Shown piece by piece: positions 1-6,275 of a DNA stretch of 6,486 nucleotides. Position 1 is the first letter of the stretch; the number at the start of each line of letters is the position of its first letter. The stretch is from Pseudolabrys sp. GTDB taxonomy: Bacteria; Pseudomonadota; Alphaproteobacteria; Rhizobiales; Xanthobacteraceae. The notes beneath the pieces are model-generated. The model did not search any database, had not been told where the DNA came from, and saw only the letters and a list, made by a program, of their open reading frames with translations. Location of the stretch: the NCBI GenBank assembly GCA_019246455.1, contig JAFAQJ010000340.1, forward strand, positions 1 through 6,486. Direction: 5' to 3'. Position numbers and translations under genes: made by a program.

Positions 1-561
1 GAGGTGCAGCACCTCGCCTATTGGACGATCTTCGGGCGCATCGACCAGTTCGTGTTCGGCATGTTGTTCGCAATCATACCGATGCCGCGTCAGACCTTGC
101 GCGTCGTTGCCGCGGTCTCGTTCTGCATATTTCTCATCATATGGACGATGTTCGACTGCATGGGCGGCTTCAACATGAACGATGGCGCATCGCCGAGCGC
201 GCTGTGGATCGCGATCCCGGCCATCGAAGGGCTGGCGTGGGCGTCGATGATCGCACTCTACGATGGGGCACACTTCAAGATGCCGCCCGTTCTCGATCGT
301 GCCCTCGCGAAAATCGGCGAATGGTCATACTCGATCTATCTGCTGCACTTCTTCCCGATCGTAGCGATGCGCCATTTGTTTTGGGATCGCATCGGCAGCG
401 CCGACAACTTCTTCGTTGCGCTGCTCGTCGCCAATCTCGCATTCCTGGCATTCCTGCCGGTCGCGGCCGCGTCCTACATTTATTTCGAGAAGATCTTCCT
501 CGCTTACCGTCGGCCTTACCTGCGCGCGTTGATCGGTGAAACCGTCGCCGCGCTACGCTGA
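1..561 (+). CDS. Acyltransferase 3 family membrane protein, C-terminal part (5' end outside window)
   Basis: The reading frame is open from base 1 (186 codons, then TGA), so this is the C-terminal half of a longer protein; the GTG at 4 is not a credible start. The visible part is strongly hydrophobic, with membrane segments at about residues 12–28, 35–52, 68–87, 109–124 and 136–159. Two stretches fit the integral-membrane Acyl_transf_3 (OatA/NodX-like) family: GRIDQFVFGMLFA near residue 12, and IGEWSYSIYLLHFF at 105–118, which resembles the family's late G-x-x-SY-x-x-YL-x-H signature. Members move acetyl or other acyl groups to sugars of lipopolysaccharide, exopolysaccharide, peptidoglycan or antibiotics at the inner membrane. 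The catalytic His expected in the N-terminal half lies outside the window, so substrate and activity cannot be judged. The gene end overlaps the convergent yciB by 9 bp. The family call is fairly secure; the substrate is unknown. Confidence 0.82.
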   Translation, partial: EVQHLAYWTIFGRIDQFVFGMLFAIIPMPRQTLRVVAAVSFCIFLIIWTMFDCMGGFNMNDGASPSALWIAIPAIEGLAWASMIALYDGAHFKMPPVLDRALAKIGEWSYSIYLLHFFPIVAMRHLFWDRIGSADNFFVALLVANLAFLAFLPVAAASYIYFEKIFLAYRRPYLRALIGETVAALR

Positions 562-1119
562 GTCCTTCGGCTCGGCCGCGTATTTCATCAGCAGCGGATA
601 TTGCAGCGCGCCGAACAACAGCGTCAGCGGCACCACCCCGAACAATTTGAAGCTGACCCAGAAGTCCGTGGTTTGCGTGCGCCACACGATCTCGTTGACG
701 ACGGCAAGAAAGAAAAAGAACAGCGCCCAGCGGATGGTGAGCTTGCGCCAGCCTTCATCGGTGAGGTGAAACACCGAGTCGAACACGATGCCGAGGAGCT
801 GCTTGTTGAAAATGAGTCCGCCAAGCAGCACGCCGCCGAACAGGCAATAGATGATGGTCGGCTTGAGCTTGATGAACAACTCGTCATGCAAAACGAGTGT
901 GAGGCTGCCGAACACCAGCACCACCACCGCGGTCACCACCGGCATGATCGCAAGATGCCGCGTCATCGCATAAGCAATCGCGATGGCGCCGATTGCCGCC
1001 ACCATGAACACCGCGGTACCGGCGAAAATGCCGAACCGTGAGTTAGCGGCAAAGAACACGACAAGCGGGCCGATATCGAGCGCCATCTTAAACCACGGAT
1101 TGAGCTTCTTCTTCGCCAT
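553..1119 (-). CDS. yciB: Inner-membrane-spanning protein YciB (septation protein A family)
   Basis: The 188-residue product has the length and character of the YciB/IspZ/intracellular septation protein A family. About six hydrophobic segments are visible, near residues 15–25, 30–50, 57–78, 88–104, 128–145 and 157–175. Family-typical stretches are KPTIIYCLFG (86–95), the NEIVWR motif (142–147) and the following DFWVSFKLFG (152–161). A basic MAKKK start suggests a cytoplasmic N-terminus. In enterobacteria YciB interacts with cell elongation and division proteins and affects envelope integrity; its biochemical activity is not established, and the older isoprenoid and septation names are historical. 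The ATG at 1119 is preceded by GAGGAA (1125–1130) at 5-nt spacing, which lies over the end of ftsY. ftsY stops only 2 nt upstream, so the two genes are co-transcribed and probably translationally coupled. The 3' end overlaps the convergent acyltransferase gene. Confidence 0.93.
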   Translation of the reverse strand: MAKKKLNPWFKMALDIGPLVVFFAANSRFGIFAGTAVFMVAAIGAIAIAYAMTRHLAIMPVVTAVVVLVFGSLTLVLHDELFIKLKPTIIYCLFGGVLLGGLIFNKQLLGIVFDSVFHLTDEGWRKLTIRWALFFFFLAVVNEIVWRTQTTDFWVSFKLFGVVPLTLLFGALQYPLLMKYAAEPKDSA

Positions 1120-1121
1120 CT

Positions 1122-2051
1122 CTATTCCTCGAGGCCGACGATGGCGCGGGCAAAATCGCGCGCCGTGAAAGGCTGCAAATCGTCGACGCCTTCGCCGACG
1201 CCGATGAAATGCACCGGAAGATGAAACTTCGTCGCCAATGCGACCAGAATACCGCCGCGCGCCGAGCCGTCGAGCTTGGTCATCACTAAGCCCGTGACGC
1301 CCGCGGTTTTCTGGAACATCTCGACCTGCGACAGCGCGTTCTGGCCGACGGTCGCATCAAGTACCAAAAGCACCGCGTGCGGCGCATCAGGGATGACCTT
1401 GCGCATCACCCGCACGATCTTTTCCAGCTCGTCCATCAGTTCGGTCTTGTTTTGGAGCCGGCCGGCGGTGTCCACAATCACGATATCGAGACTTTCGGCT
1501 TTGGCTTGCGTCAGCGCGTCGAATGCCAGCCCCGCCGGATCGGCGCCCGGTTCGCGCGCCACGACGGGCGACGTCGTGCGCTCGCCCCAGATCTTGAGCT
1601 GATCGATCGCCGCGGCGCGGAAGGTGTCGCCGGCCGCGAGCATCACGCTCTTGCCTTCGGCACGGAATTTGGCGGCGAGTTTGCCGATGGTCGTGGTCTT
1701 GCCGGAGCCGTTGACACCGACAACAAGGATGACGAATGGCCGCGCCGTGATTTCGAGCGGTTGGTCGACGCCGGCCAGCGCTTTTTCGATCTCTCCGGCT
1801 AGCACCGCCTTCACCTCGTCCGGTGCGATGCTTTTTTCGAAACGGCCTGCGCTCAAGGCTTGCGAAATGCTGGCGGCGGTCTCGACGCCAAGGTCGGCGC
1901 GGATCAATTCATTTTCCAAATCCTCGATGGAACCCGCGTCGAGCTTGCGCTTGGTGACGAGGTCGGCGATCGCCGAACCGAGTGCCGAGGACGAGCGTTT
2001 GAGCCCGCCGGACAGGCGCTTCCACCAGCTCTGATGTTCGGTTTCCGCCAT
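1122..2051 (-). CDS. ftsY: Signal recognition particle receptor FtsY
   Basis: The 309-residue SRP-family GTPase docks the SRP–ribosome complex at the inner membrane and hands nascent membrane proteins to SecYEG. A helical N domain covers about residues 15–95. It is followed by the NG GTPase core: P-loop GVNGSGKTT (112–120), DTFRAAA (142–148), DTAGR (194–198), TKLDG (258–262) and the closing GVGEGVDDL loop (284–292). All nucleotide-binding motifs are intact. The protein lacks the long acidic A domain of E. coli FtsY; only a short SWWKRLSGGLKR amphipathic start is present, as is usual in alphaproteobacteria, and this probably serves as the membrane/lipid contact. The ATG at 2051 matches the expected family N-terminus, but no clear Shine–Dalgarno sequence precedes it. 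It diverges from the RluA family gene by 44 bp and is followed 2 nt downstream by yciB. FFH-like identity is excluded by the short C-terminus without an M domain. Confidence 0.97.
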   Translation of the reverse strand: MAETEHQSWWKRLSGGLKRSSSALGSAIADLVTKRKLDAGSIEDLENELIRADLGVETAASISQALSAGRFEKSIAPDEVKAVLAGEIEKALAGVDQPLEITARPFVILVVGVNGSGKTTTIGKLAAKFRAEGKSVMLAAGDTFRAAAIDQLKIWGERTTSPVVAREPGADPAGLAFDALTQAKAESLDIVIVDTAGRLQNKTELMDELEKIVRVMRKVIPDAPHAVLLVLDATVGQNALSQVEMFQKTAGVTGLVMTKLDGSARGGILVALATKFHLPVHFIGVGEGVDDLQPFTARDFARAIVGLEE

Positions 2052-2095
2052 GATGCGACCGTGATAGCGGTTTCACCAATGCTAGGTAAGCGAAA

Positions 2096-2779
2096 ATGAC
2101 ACCGGAAGAGATGCAGCGCCGCCTGCTCTACCGCGACGGCCTGATGCTGGTGGTCGACAAGCCGATCGGCCTGCCGGTGCATCGGGGCCCGAAGGGGAAC
2201 GAGAGCTTCGAGGACTATTTCGGCGCGCTGTGCTTCGGCCTGCCGCGCGCGCCCGCTTTGGCGCACCGACTCGACCGTGATACCTCCGGCTGCCTGGTGC
2301 TCGGCCGCCACCGCAAGGCGCTGGCCTCGCTCGGCAAGCTGTTCAAGCAAGGCAAGGTCGGCAAGACCTATTGGGCGGTCGTCGATGGCGGTCCGGCCGA
2401 GAATGAAGGCCGCATCGAGATCGCGCTGTCGAAGCGCGACGACAGCCGTGGTTGGTGGATGAAAGCCGATCCGAGCGGCCTGCCGTCGATTTCAACCTGG
2501 AACGTGATGGGGCGTGCGGACGGAATAACCTGGCTGGCGCTCGAGCCGGTGACGGGCCGCACCCATCAACTGCGCGTCCATTGCGCCGAGATGGGCTGGC
2601 CGATCGTCGGCGACAATATCTATGGTCGAGCACCACGCAGCGGTGGCCCGACCCTGCATCTACATTCGCGTGAAGTGATTGTGCCGCTCTACAAGAACAA
2701 GAATGCGATCGCAGTGACGGCGCCGGTGCCGGAACATATGAAGGAGCGGCTCGCGGCGTGCGGGTGGCGCGACGCTTAA
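2096..2779 (+). CDS. RluA family RNA pseudouridine synthase
   Basis: The product (227 residues) converts specific uridines in rRNA or tRNA to pseudouridine. The catalytic signature HRLDRDTSG is at 57–65; by analogy with E. coli RluA the nucleophilic aspartate is D60. Other family blocks are visible: LVVDKPIGLPVH near 18–29, KTYWAVV at 90–96, and GRTHQLRVH at 154–162 with MGWPIVGDNIYG following at 166–177. There is no N-terminal S4 RNA-binding domain; the catalytic domain begins almost at once, as in the short RluA/TruC-like members, so the target cannot be assigned to a given rRNA or tRNA position. The ATG at 2096 is preceded by AGG (2084–2086) at a loose 9-nt spacing. The gene is the only plus-strand gene between ftsY and dapF: it diverges from ftsY and its stop overlaps that of the convergent flavoprotein gene. 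Family call is very secure. Confidence 0.94.
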   Translation: MTPEEMQRRLLYRDGLMLVVDKPIGLPVHRGPKGNESFEDYFGALCFGLPRAPALAHRLDRDTSGCLVLGRHRKALASLGKLFKQGKVGKTYWAVVDGGPAENEGRIEIALSKRDDSRGWWMKADPSGLPSISTWNVMGRADGITWLALEPVTGRTHQLRVHCAEMGWPIVGDNIYGRAPRSGGPTLHLHSREVIVPLYKNKNAIAVTAPVPEHMKERLAACGWRDA

Positions 2780-3393
2780 TAGAGCATCGCCTGCGTCTTG
2801 GCTGGCGCTTCCTTGTCGTATTGCTCACCGCCGAGCTTGCCGCCCGTTGTTTCCGAGATGATGGCTCCGGTCGAAGGCAGCGCCATGCGCGGAATTTGCG
2901 CCGTCGGATCCCAGATCTTGCCGCGAATCGCCGCCTTCGAGCAGTGGAAGAAGATAGTCTCGACCGCGACTATCAGCACCGCGCGGGCCGGCTTGCCGTT
3001 TACGACGAAGCTCTCGCGCAGCGCCGGATCGACCGAGAGTTTCGCGCGGCCATTGATGCGCAGCGTTTCGCCGACACCGGGGATCAAAAACAGCAGCGCG
3101 ATGCGCGGATCGCTCATCAGGTTCTTGAAGCCATCCAGCCGGTTGTTGCCGGGACGATCCGGGATCATCACCGTCTTGTTATCGACAATGCGCACGAAGC
3201 CTGGCGCGTCGCCTTTCGGCGAGCAATCGAGCCCATTCGGTCCCGATGTCGCAATGACCACGAACGGCGAGGCTTCGATCATCTTCCGGTAGCTGGAATT
3301 GATGTGATCGATCTCCTTTGCGAGCGACGTCGGCATCGGCGTGCCGTAGAGGCGCTCGAGCTGTTCGACCGAACTAACCACATGATCCGTCAT
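2776..3393 (-). CDS. Pyridoxamine 5'-phosphate oxidase-related (PPOX) FMN-binding flavoprotein
   Basis: The 205-residue product has the split-barrel flavoprotein pattern. It shows a first strand FVVIATSGPNGLDCSPKGD (44–62) with the SPKGD motif, then RPGNNRLDGFKNL (80–92), SDPRIALLFLIPG (94–106) and ETLRINGRA (109–117), a typical FMN-site arrangement. HCSKAAIRGKIW (150–161) follows in the late region. This resembles the subfamily often annotated as probable FMN-dependent PPOX enzymes of the DR_2398/MSMEG_1061 type, not true PdxH; no reaction can be named. The start was set at the ATG at 3393. Upstream in-frame codons exist, but they lie inside mtaB, and the chosen ATG has an excellent ribosome site: GAGGGGG beginning in the mtaB TGA, 5 nt before the start. 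That arrangement suggests translational coupling to mtaB. The gene ends in TAA, sharing TTAA with the rluA-type stop. Substrate is unknown. Confidence 0.9.
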   Translation of the reverse strand: MTDHVVSSVEQLERLYGTPMPTSLAKEIDHINSSYRKMIEASPFVVIATSGPNGLDCSPKGDAPGFVRIVDNKTVMIPDRPGNNRLDGFKNLMSDPRIALLFLIPGVGETLRINGRAKLSVDPALRESFVVNGKPARAVLIVAVETIFFHCSKAAIRGKIWDPTAQIPRMALPSTGAIISETTGGKLGGEQYDKEAPAKTQAMLY

Positions 3394-3403
3394 CAAAGCC
3401 CCC

Positions 3404-4627
3404 TCAGGCCGCGAGAAGTTGCCGCCCGTCATGCGCGGCGATCGCCACGTCGAGCATAGTGCCGGGCATGCAAGACGTCGCCAAGCGCACCGGTACGAAC
3501 TGTTCAGTGCGCCCCACTTTCGCGGATTCCGCAAGCACCTTTCGCCACGCGCCGACTTCGTTTTGCAGATGCGCGCACAGCGCCGCCTCGCCTTTGTCGC
3601 GCAGGCGCCGGGCGCGGTCTTTCACGATGTCGCGCGCGACTTGCGGCATGCGCGCGGCCGGCGTGCCGGGCCGCGGTGAGAATGGGAAAACGTGAAGCTG
3701 CGTCAGTCCGCAATCGTCAACAAGATCGAGCGAGCCGCCGAACATCGCCTCAGTCTCGGTCGGAAACCCGGCGATGATGTCGGCGGAAAACGCCACGTCC
3801 GGGCGCAGTGCCCGCACGCGGTCGCAGAACATGACGGCGTCCGCGCGCGAATGGCGGCGCTTCATGCGCTTGAGAATCATGTCGTCGCCATGTTGCAGCG
3901 ACAAGTGCAGATGCGGCATCAGGCGCGGTTCGGTTGCCAGGGCGTCGAGCAAATCGTCGTCGGCCTCGACCGAGTCGATCGACGAGAGACGCAACCGCTG
4001 GAGGGTGGGTACCTCGCGTAGCACGCGTTTGACCAGTGCGCCGAGACGAATGCCCCCGTCATAGCTCGTGATGTCGACGCCGGTCAGCACGACTTCCGGG
4101 CAACCGTTGTCGGCGATTCGGCGCACTTGCGCGACCACATCGGTCGGCGCCAGCGAGCGCGAATTGCCGCGGCCGTACGGGATAACGCAGAAGGTGCAGC
4201 GATGGTCGCAGCCGTTCTGAATTTGCACGAAGGCGCGCGGCAAGTTTCCATTCTTGCCTCGAAGTCCGTCGATTACCGGCGCGGCAAGCTTCGTCTCGCG
4301 CATGATATCGGACACCGCGACACGCGCGTCGCCGCGCCACGCTCGCGCGTCCAGTTTCTCGACATTGCCGAGCACGCGGTCGACCTCCGGCATCGCCGCA
4401 AATTCCACCGTTTGCGTCTGCGCGGCGCAGCCGGTGACGACGATGCGTGCCTGCGGACGCTCGCGCCGCACGCGGCGGATCGTCTGCCGCGCCTGCGCCA
4501 CCGCCTCGCCGGTGACGGCGCAGCTATTGATGACGACCGTATCGCCGAGTTCGCCTGCCTGATGGCGGATCGCCTCGGACTCATAGGCATTGAGCCGGCA
4601 GCCGAAGGTGATGACGTCGAGGCTCAT
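3404..4627 (-). CDS. mtaB: tRNA N6-threonylcarbamoyladenosine (t6A37) methylthiotransferase MtaB
   Basis: The 407-residue radical-SAM enzyme adds a methylthio group to t6A at position 37 of tRNAs reading ANN codons. Three cysteines of the N-terminal UPF0004 domain, expected to bind the second iron–sulfur cluster, are C10 (FGCRLN), C36 (NSCAVT) and C67 (TGCAAQ). The radical-SAM motif C-x3-C-x2-C is C140, C144 and C147 (QNGCDHRCTFCVIPYGRG). LSLQHGDDMILKRMKRRH (242–259) and DIIAGFPTETE (283–293) follow, with a TRAM-like C-terminal stretch from about 355. FGCRLN and NSCAVT separate it from MiaB and RimO. The ATG at 4627 begins MSLDVITFGC, matching the family N-terminus; an in-frame GTG at 4654 would add nine residues read from the palindromic repeat and overlap dapF by 14 bp, so it was not chosen. 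GGTGA lies 8 nt before the ATG. It sits 13 nt after dapF. Confidence 0.95.
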   Translation of the reverse strand: MSLDVITFGCRLNAYESEAIRHQAGELGDTVVINSCAVTGEAVAQARQTIRRVRRERPQARIVVTGCAAQTQTVEFAAMPEVDRVLGNVEKLDARAWRGDARVAVSDIMRETKLAAPVIDGLRGKNGNLPRAFVQIQNGCDHRCTFCVIPYGRGNSRSLAPTDVVAQVRRIADNGCPEVVLTGVDITSYDGGIRLGALVKRVLREVPTLQRLRLSSIDSVEADDDLLDALATEPRLMPHLHLSLQHGDDMILKRMKRRHSRADAVMFCDRVRALRPDVAFSADIIAGFPTETEAMFGGSLDLVDDCGLTQLHVFPFSPRPGTPAARMPQVARDIVKDRARRLRDKGEAALCAHLQNEVGAWRKVLAESAKVGRTEQFVPVRLATSCMPGTMLDVAIAAHDGRQLLAA

Positions 4628-4640
4628 AAATGCCGTCACC

Positions 4641-5537
4641 CTACCCTCCCCCACTTACGGGGGAGGGAGATGAAGTGAACAGCTTCGGGTCGAACGTGCC
4701 CTCGTATTCGAACTCGGCGGCGCCGGTCATCAGCACGTGATCGTCGGTGCGCCATTCGATGACGAGGTCGCCGCCCGGCAGCGTCACGTTGACCTTGCGC
4801 TCGGTGCGCTTCAATCGCGCGGCGGCGACCGCAGCCGCGCACGCCGCCGAGCCGCAGGCGCGCGTCAACCCCGCGCCGCGTTCCCAGGTGCGGATCACGA
4901 TGTTCTGACGATCGAAGATATGCGCGAGCGTGATGTTGGCGCGCTCCGGGAAAATCGGATGGTTCTCGAGCAGCGGGCCGAATTTCTCGAGGTCGTAGGC
5001 GTTAACGTCGTCGACCCAGAAAATCGCATGCGGATTGCCCATGTTCACCGCTGACGGCGAGTGCAGCACCGGCCTGTCGATCGGCCCGATCTGCAACTCG
5101 ATCGCGCGGGTGTCGCGGAATTCCTCGGCGAGCGGGATGTCGTTCCAGGCAAAGCGCGGCTTGCCCATATCGATCGTGAACCGGCCGTCGGCGCCCTTCC
5201 AGCAGTTCAAAATGCCGCTCGCCGTCTCGAAGGTCAGTGCGTCCTTGCCGTTTTCCTGCGCGACCAGCGAGGCGATGCAACGCATGCCGTTGCCGCACGC
5301 GCCGGCTTCGGAGCCGTCATTGTTGTAAATGCGCACGAACGAATCCGTGCCCGGCGTCTTCGGCGGATAGAGCGCCATCAGCTGATCGTAATGCGCGCCG
5401 CCTTGCGGCTTTGCCGCCGCGCGCGCCTCCTCGCCGGTGAGCGGCGCCGGCTTGCCATCCTTGCGCAGGTCGACCACGACAATCTCGTTGCCGATGCCGT
5501 TCATTTTCACGAAAGGATGATTGGCCAAAGCACTCAT
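4641..5537 (-). CDS. dapF: Diaminopimelate epimerase DapF, with repeat-derived C-terminal tail
   Basis: DapF converts LL- to meso-diaminopimelate in the cytoplasm, supplying lysine and peptidoglycan synthesis. The 298-residue product has both active-site cysteines: C81 in [10 protein letters not shown] and C228 in [12 protein letters not shown]. It also has the expected [10 protein letters not shown] start (9–18), YNNDGSEAG (71–79) and NMGNPH (165–170). The ATG at 5537 gives the usual family start [14 protein letters not shown]. An in-frame ATG at 5570 would add 11 residues ([11 protein letters not shown]) and cannot be excluded, since neither has a good ribosome site. The natural domain appears to end near residue 287 (EGTFDPKLF). 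The last eight residues, PSPVSGGG (291–298), and the approach to the TAG are read from a perfect palindrome, so the C-terminus was probably reshaped by repeat insertion without loss of function. It heads the dapF–mtaB–flavoprotein operon. Confidence 0.95.
   Translation of the reverse strand: MSALANHPFVKMNGIGNEIVVVDLRKDGKPAPLTGEEARAAAKPQGGAHYDQLMALYPPKTPGTDSFVRIYNNDGSEAGACGNGMRCIASLVAQENGKDALTFETASGILNCWKGADGRFTIDMGKPRFAWNDIPLAEEFRDTRAIELQIGPIDRPVLHSPSAVNMGNPHAIFWVDDVNAYDLEKFGPLLENHPIFPERANITLAHIFDRQNIVIRTWERGAGLTRACGSAACAAAVAAARLKRTERKVNVTLPGGDLVIEWRTDDHVLMTGAAEFEYEGTFDPKLFTSSPSPVSGGG
4644..4667. repeat. Perfect palindromic (hairpin) element at the dapF/mtaB junction
   Basis: CCCTCCCCC (4644–4652) and GGGGGAGGG (4659–4667) are exact reverse complements around a 6-nt loop (ACTTAC). 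GC-rich short palindromes of this CCCTCCCC…GGGGAGGG type are, as I recall, widely dispersed in Hyphomicrobiales genomes as REP-like intergenic elements; only one copy is in this window, so the dispersed nature is inference. It lies inside the last codons of dapF. In the minus-strand transcript it would form a very stable 9-bp stem ending just before the dapF TAG and about 17 nt before the mtaB ATG. There is no following U-tract, so it does not look like an intrinsic terminator; it could stall or process the dapF–mtaB mRNA. Confidence 0.8.
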
Positions 5538-5542
5538 GTGCG

Positions 5543-5566
5543 GTTCTTTGGTGCGTTCTTTGGCGC
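5543..5566. repeat. Tandem 12-bp duplication in the dapF leader
   Basis: GTTCTTTGGTGC (5543–5554) is followed directly by GTTCTTTGGCGC (5555–5566), identical at 11 of 12 positions. The unit is four codons long; if dapF used the upstream ATG at 5570, it would encode the repeated KE pairs in AKERTKEP. With the preferred start at 5537 it lies in the untranslated leader. Confidence 0.7.
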
Positions 5567-5576
5567 ACATTGCGCC
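5562..5576. promoter_or_regulatory. Inverted repeat in the dapF leader, possible RNA hairpin
   Basis: GGCGCA (5562–5567) and TGCGCC (5571–5576) are exact reverse complements around CAT. The loop holds the complement of the alternative dapF ATG at 5570. If transcription starts near the putative −10 at about 5594–5599, this would be a small hairpin early in the dapF leader. A 6-bp palindrome in GC-rich DNA can arise by chance, so a regulatory role is only possible. Confidence 0.35.
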
Positions 5577-5593
5577 GCCCGATTTCGGTCCGG

Positions 5594-5623
5594 TTTATAT
5601 GGCGAATTCACGGGAATTAGCCA
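5594..5623 (-). promoter_or_regulatory. Putative dapF operon promoter
   Basis: Reading the minus strand, TATAAA (complement of 5594–5599) is the best −10-like hexamer in this GC-rich divergent region, matching five of six consensus positions. A −35-like TGGCTA lies 18 nt upstream (complement of 5618–5623) but matches only three of six. The AT-rich box is striking against the background and sits about 57 nt before the chosen dapF start. The inverted repeat AATTC–ACGG–GAATT (5605–5618) falls in the spacer and could be an operator. All of this is a visual match only. Confidence 0.33.
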
Positions 5624-5696
5624 GCGCCATGCTAGAATGCAGCACGATCGTAGCGAATCGCCGGGGCGCTGCGGAAAGACGGAGTTCGATTTGAGA

Positions 5697-6275
5697 ATGC
5701 CCCGCCTGGCCCTCTTCACCATTGCCGCCGTTCTTGCGCTGGGCGCGCCCGCGCAGGCGCAAACCCCGGCCGTGCCGGGTGGCGCTGCGTCGCCCTCGCC
5801 GCTACAGCCCGGCGACGCATTCGGCGAGCCGGTCAACCTGCCGGAGCGCACCATCATCTTCATCCGCGGCGAAGGCACCTGGGACAAGGCGTTCGAGACC
5901 TTGGTCGATGCTTTCAAGTCACTCAATCAGTACATGGACAAGCAGGGGCTCAAGCCGAGCGGGCCGGCGCTAGCGATCTACACCGCCACCGACGACACCG
6001 GCTTCAAGTTCCAGGCGGCATTGCCGCTGACGCAGGCGCCGAAAAATCCACCGAAGGGTGACATCGCGATCGGCCAGGCGCCGTCCGGCAAGGCACTCAA
6101 ATTCGTGCATCGCGGTTCCTACGACGCAATGGACACAACTTACGAGGCGATCACCAACTACCTCGACGAGAAGCGGCTCGAGGCGAAAGATTTGTTCATC
6201 GAGGAATATAGCGGCGATCCGACGACCGCCGATCAGAGCAAGCTCGTCGTCAATGTGTTCGTGCCGGTGAAGTGA
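5697..6275 (+). CDS. Exported GyrI-like (AraC effector-binding-like) domain protein
   Basis: The 192-residue product starts with a Sec signal peptide: MPR, a hydrophobic core (residues 4–17) and a likely cleavage at AQA|Q (after 21), followed by a Pro/Ala/Ser-rich linker (22–48). The rest resembles the GyrI-like small-molecule-binding fold, with two similar halves: RTIIFIRGEGTWDKAFETL… (51–95) and ALKFVHRGSYDAMDTTYEAI… (133–172), the second ending in the acidic FIEEYSGDP typical of the family. Such domains normally sit in the cytoplasm as ligand sensors or hydrolases, so export is notable. GGAG (5681–5684) is 12 nt before the ATG at 5697 but 6 nt before an in-frame TTG at 5691, which would add two residues (start MRMPR); the true start may be that TTG. 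The SIMPL gene starts on its stop codon. Ligand and role are unknown. Confidence 0.85.
   Translation: MPRLALFTIAAVLALGAPAQAQTPAVPGGAASPSPLQPGDAFGEPVNLPERTIIFIRGEGTWDKAFETLVDAFKSLNQYMDKQGLKPSGPALAIYTATDDTGFKFQAALPLTQAPKNPPKGDIAIGQAPSGKALKFVHRGSYDAMDTTYEAITNYLDEKRLEAKDLFIEEYSGDPTTADQSKLVVNVFVPVK

Larger units (their letters stand above)
5538..5696. other. Divergent intergenic region between dapF and the GyrI-like gene
   Basis: This 159-bp stretch is the only sizeable gap between genes in the window and must hold promoters for both the leftward dapF operon and the rightward GyrI-like/SIMPL pair. It contains the tandem 12-bp repeat, the 5562–5576 inverted repeat, the minus-strand −10-like box, the AATTC/GAATT inverted repeat, and on the plus strand a TAGAAT −10-like hexamer (5633–5638) with no good −35 partner. 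I see no small open reading frame or RNA gene in it. Confidence 0.6.

Noticed and set aside
601..1041. Plus-strand 146-codon frame antisense to yciB
   Set aside because: Its translation is rich in His, Arg, Glu and Gln without recognisable motifs, while the opposite strand encodes a clear YciB; it is a mirror of codon bias.
2058..2071. Small inverted repeat ACCG–TGATAG–CGGT between ftsY and the rluA-type gene
   Set aside because: Four-base arms are expected by chance in GC-rich DNA and nothing else supports an operator.
2758..3459. Plus-strand 233-codon frame antisense to the PPOX gene
   Set aside because: The translation is Arg-rich and low in pattern, and the opposite strand carries a convincing flavoprotein with a strong ribosome site.
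3394..3534. N-terminal extension of the PPOX protein to an ATG at 3534
   Set aside because: The extra 47 residues are an out-of-frame reading of the end of mtaB and have no family match; the ATG at 3393 has an ideal ribosome site.
4628..4654. Earlier GTG start for mtaB
   Set aside because: It adds MGEGRVTAF read from the palindrome and overlaps dapF; the family N-terminus is expected right at MSLDVITFGC.
4644..4667. Intrinsic terminator between dapF and mtaB
   Set aside because: The stem is strong but there is no T-tract after it on either strand, and ending transcription here would cut off mtaB, which lies 13 nt downstream.
5607..5638. Plus-strand promoter for the GyrI-like gene (TTCACG … TAGAAT)
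   Set aside because: The −10-like box is fair, but the only −35 candidate is weak and 20 nt away, so I did not list it as a feature.
5061..5696. Long plus-strand open frame upstream of the GyrI-like gene, continuous with it
   Set aside because: It lies antisense to dapF and its Arg/Ala/His-rich translation has no protein-like pattern. The GyrI-like protein begins with a proper signal peptide at 5697, so the extension is a high-GC shadow.
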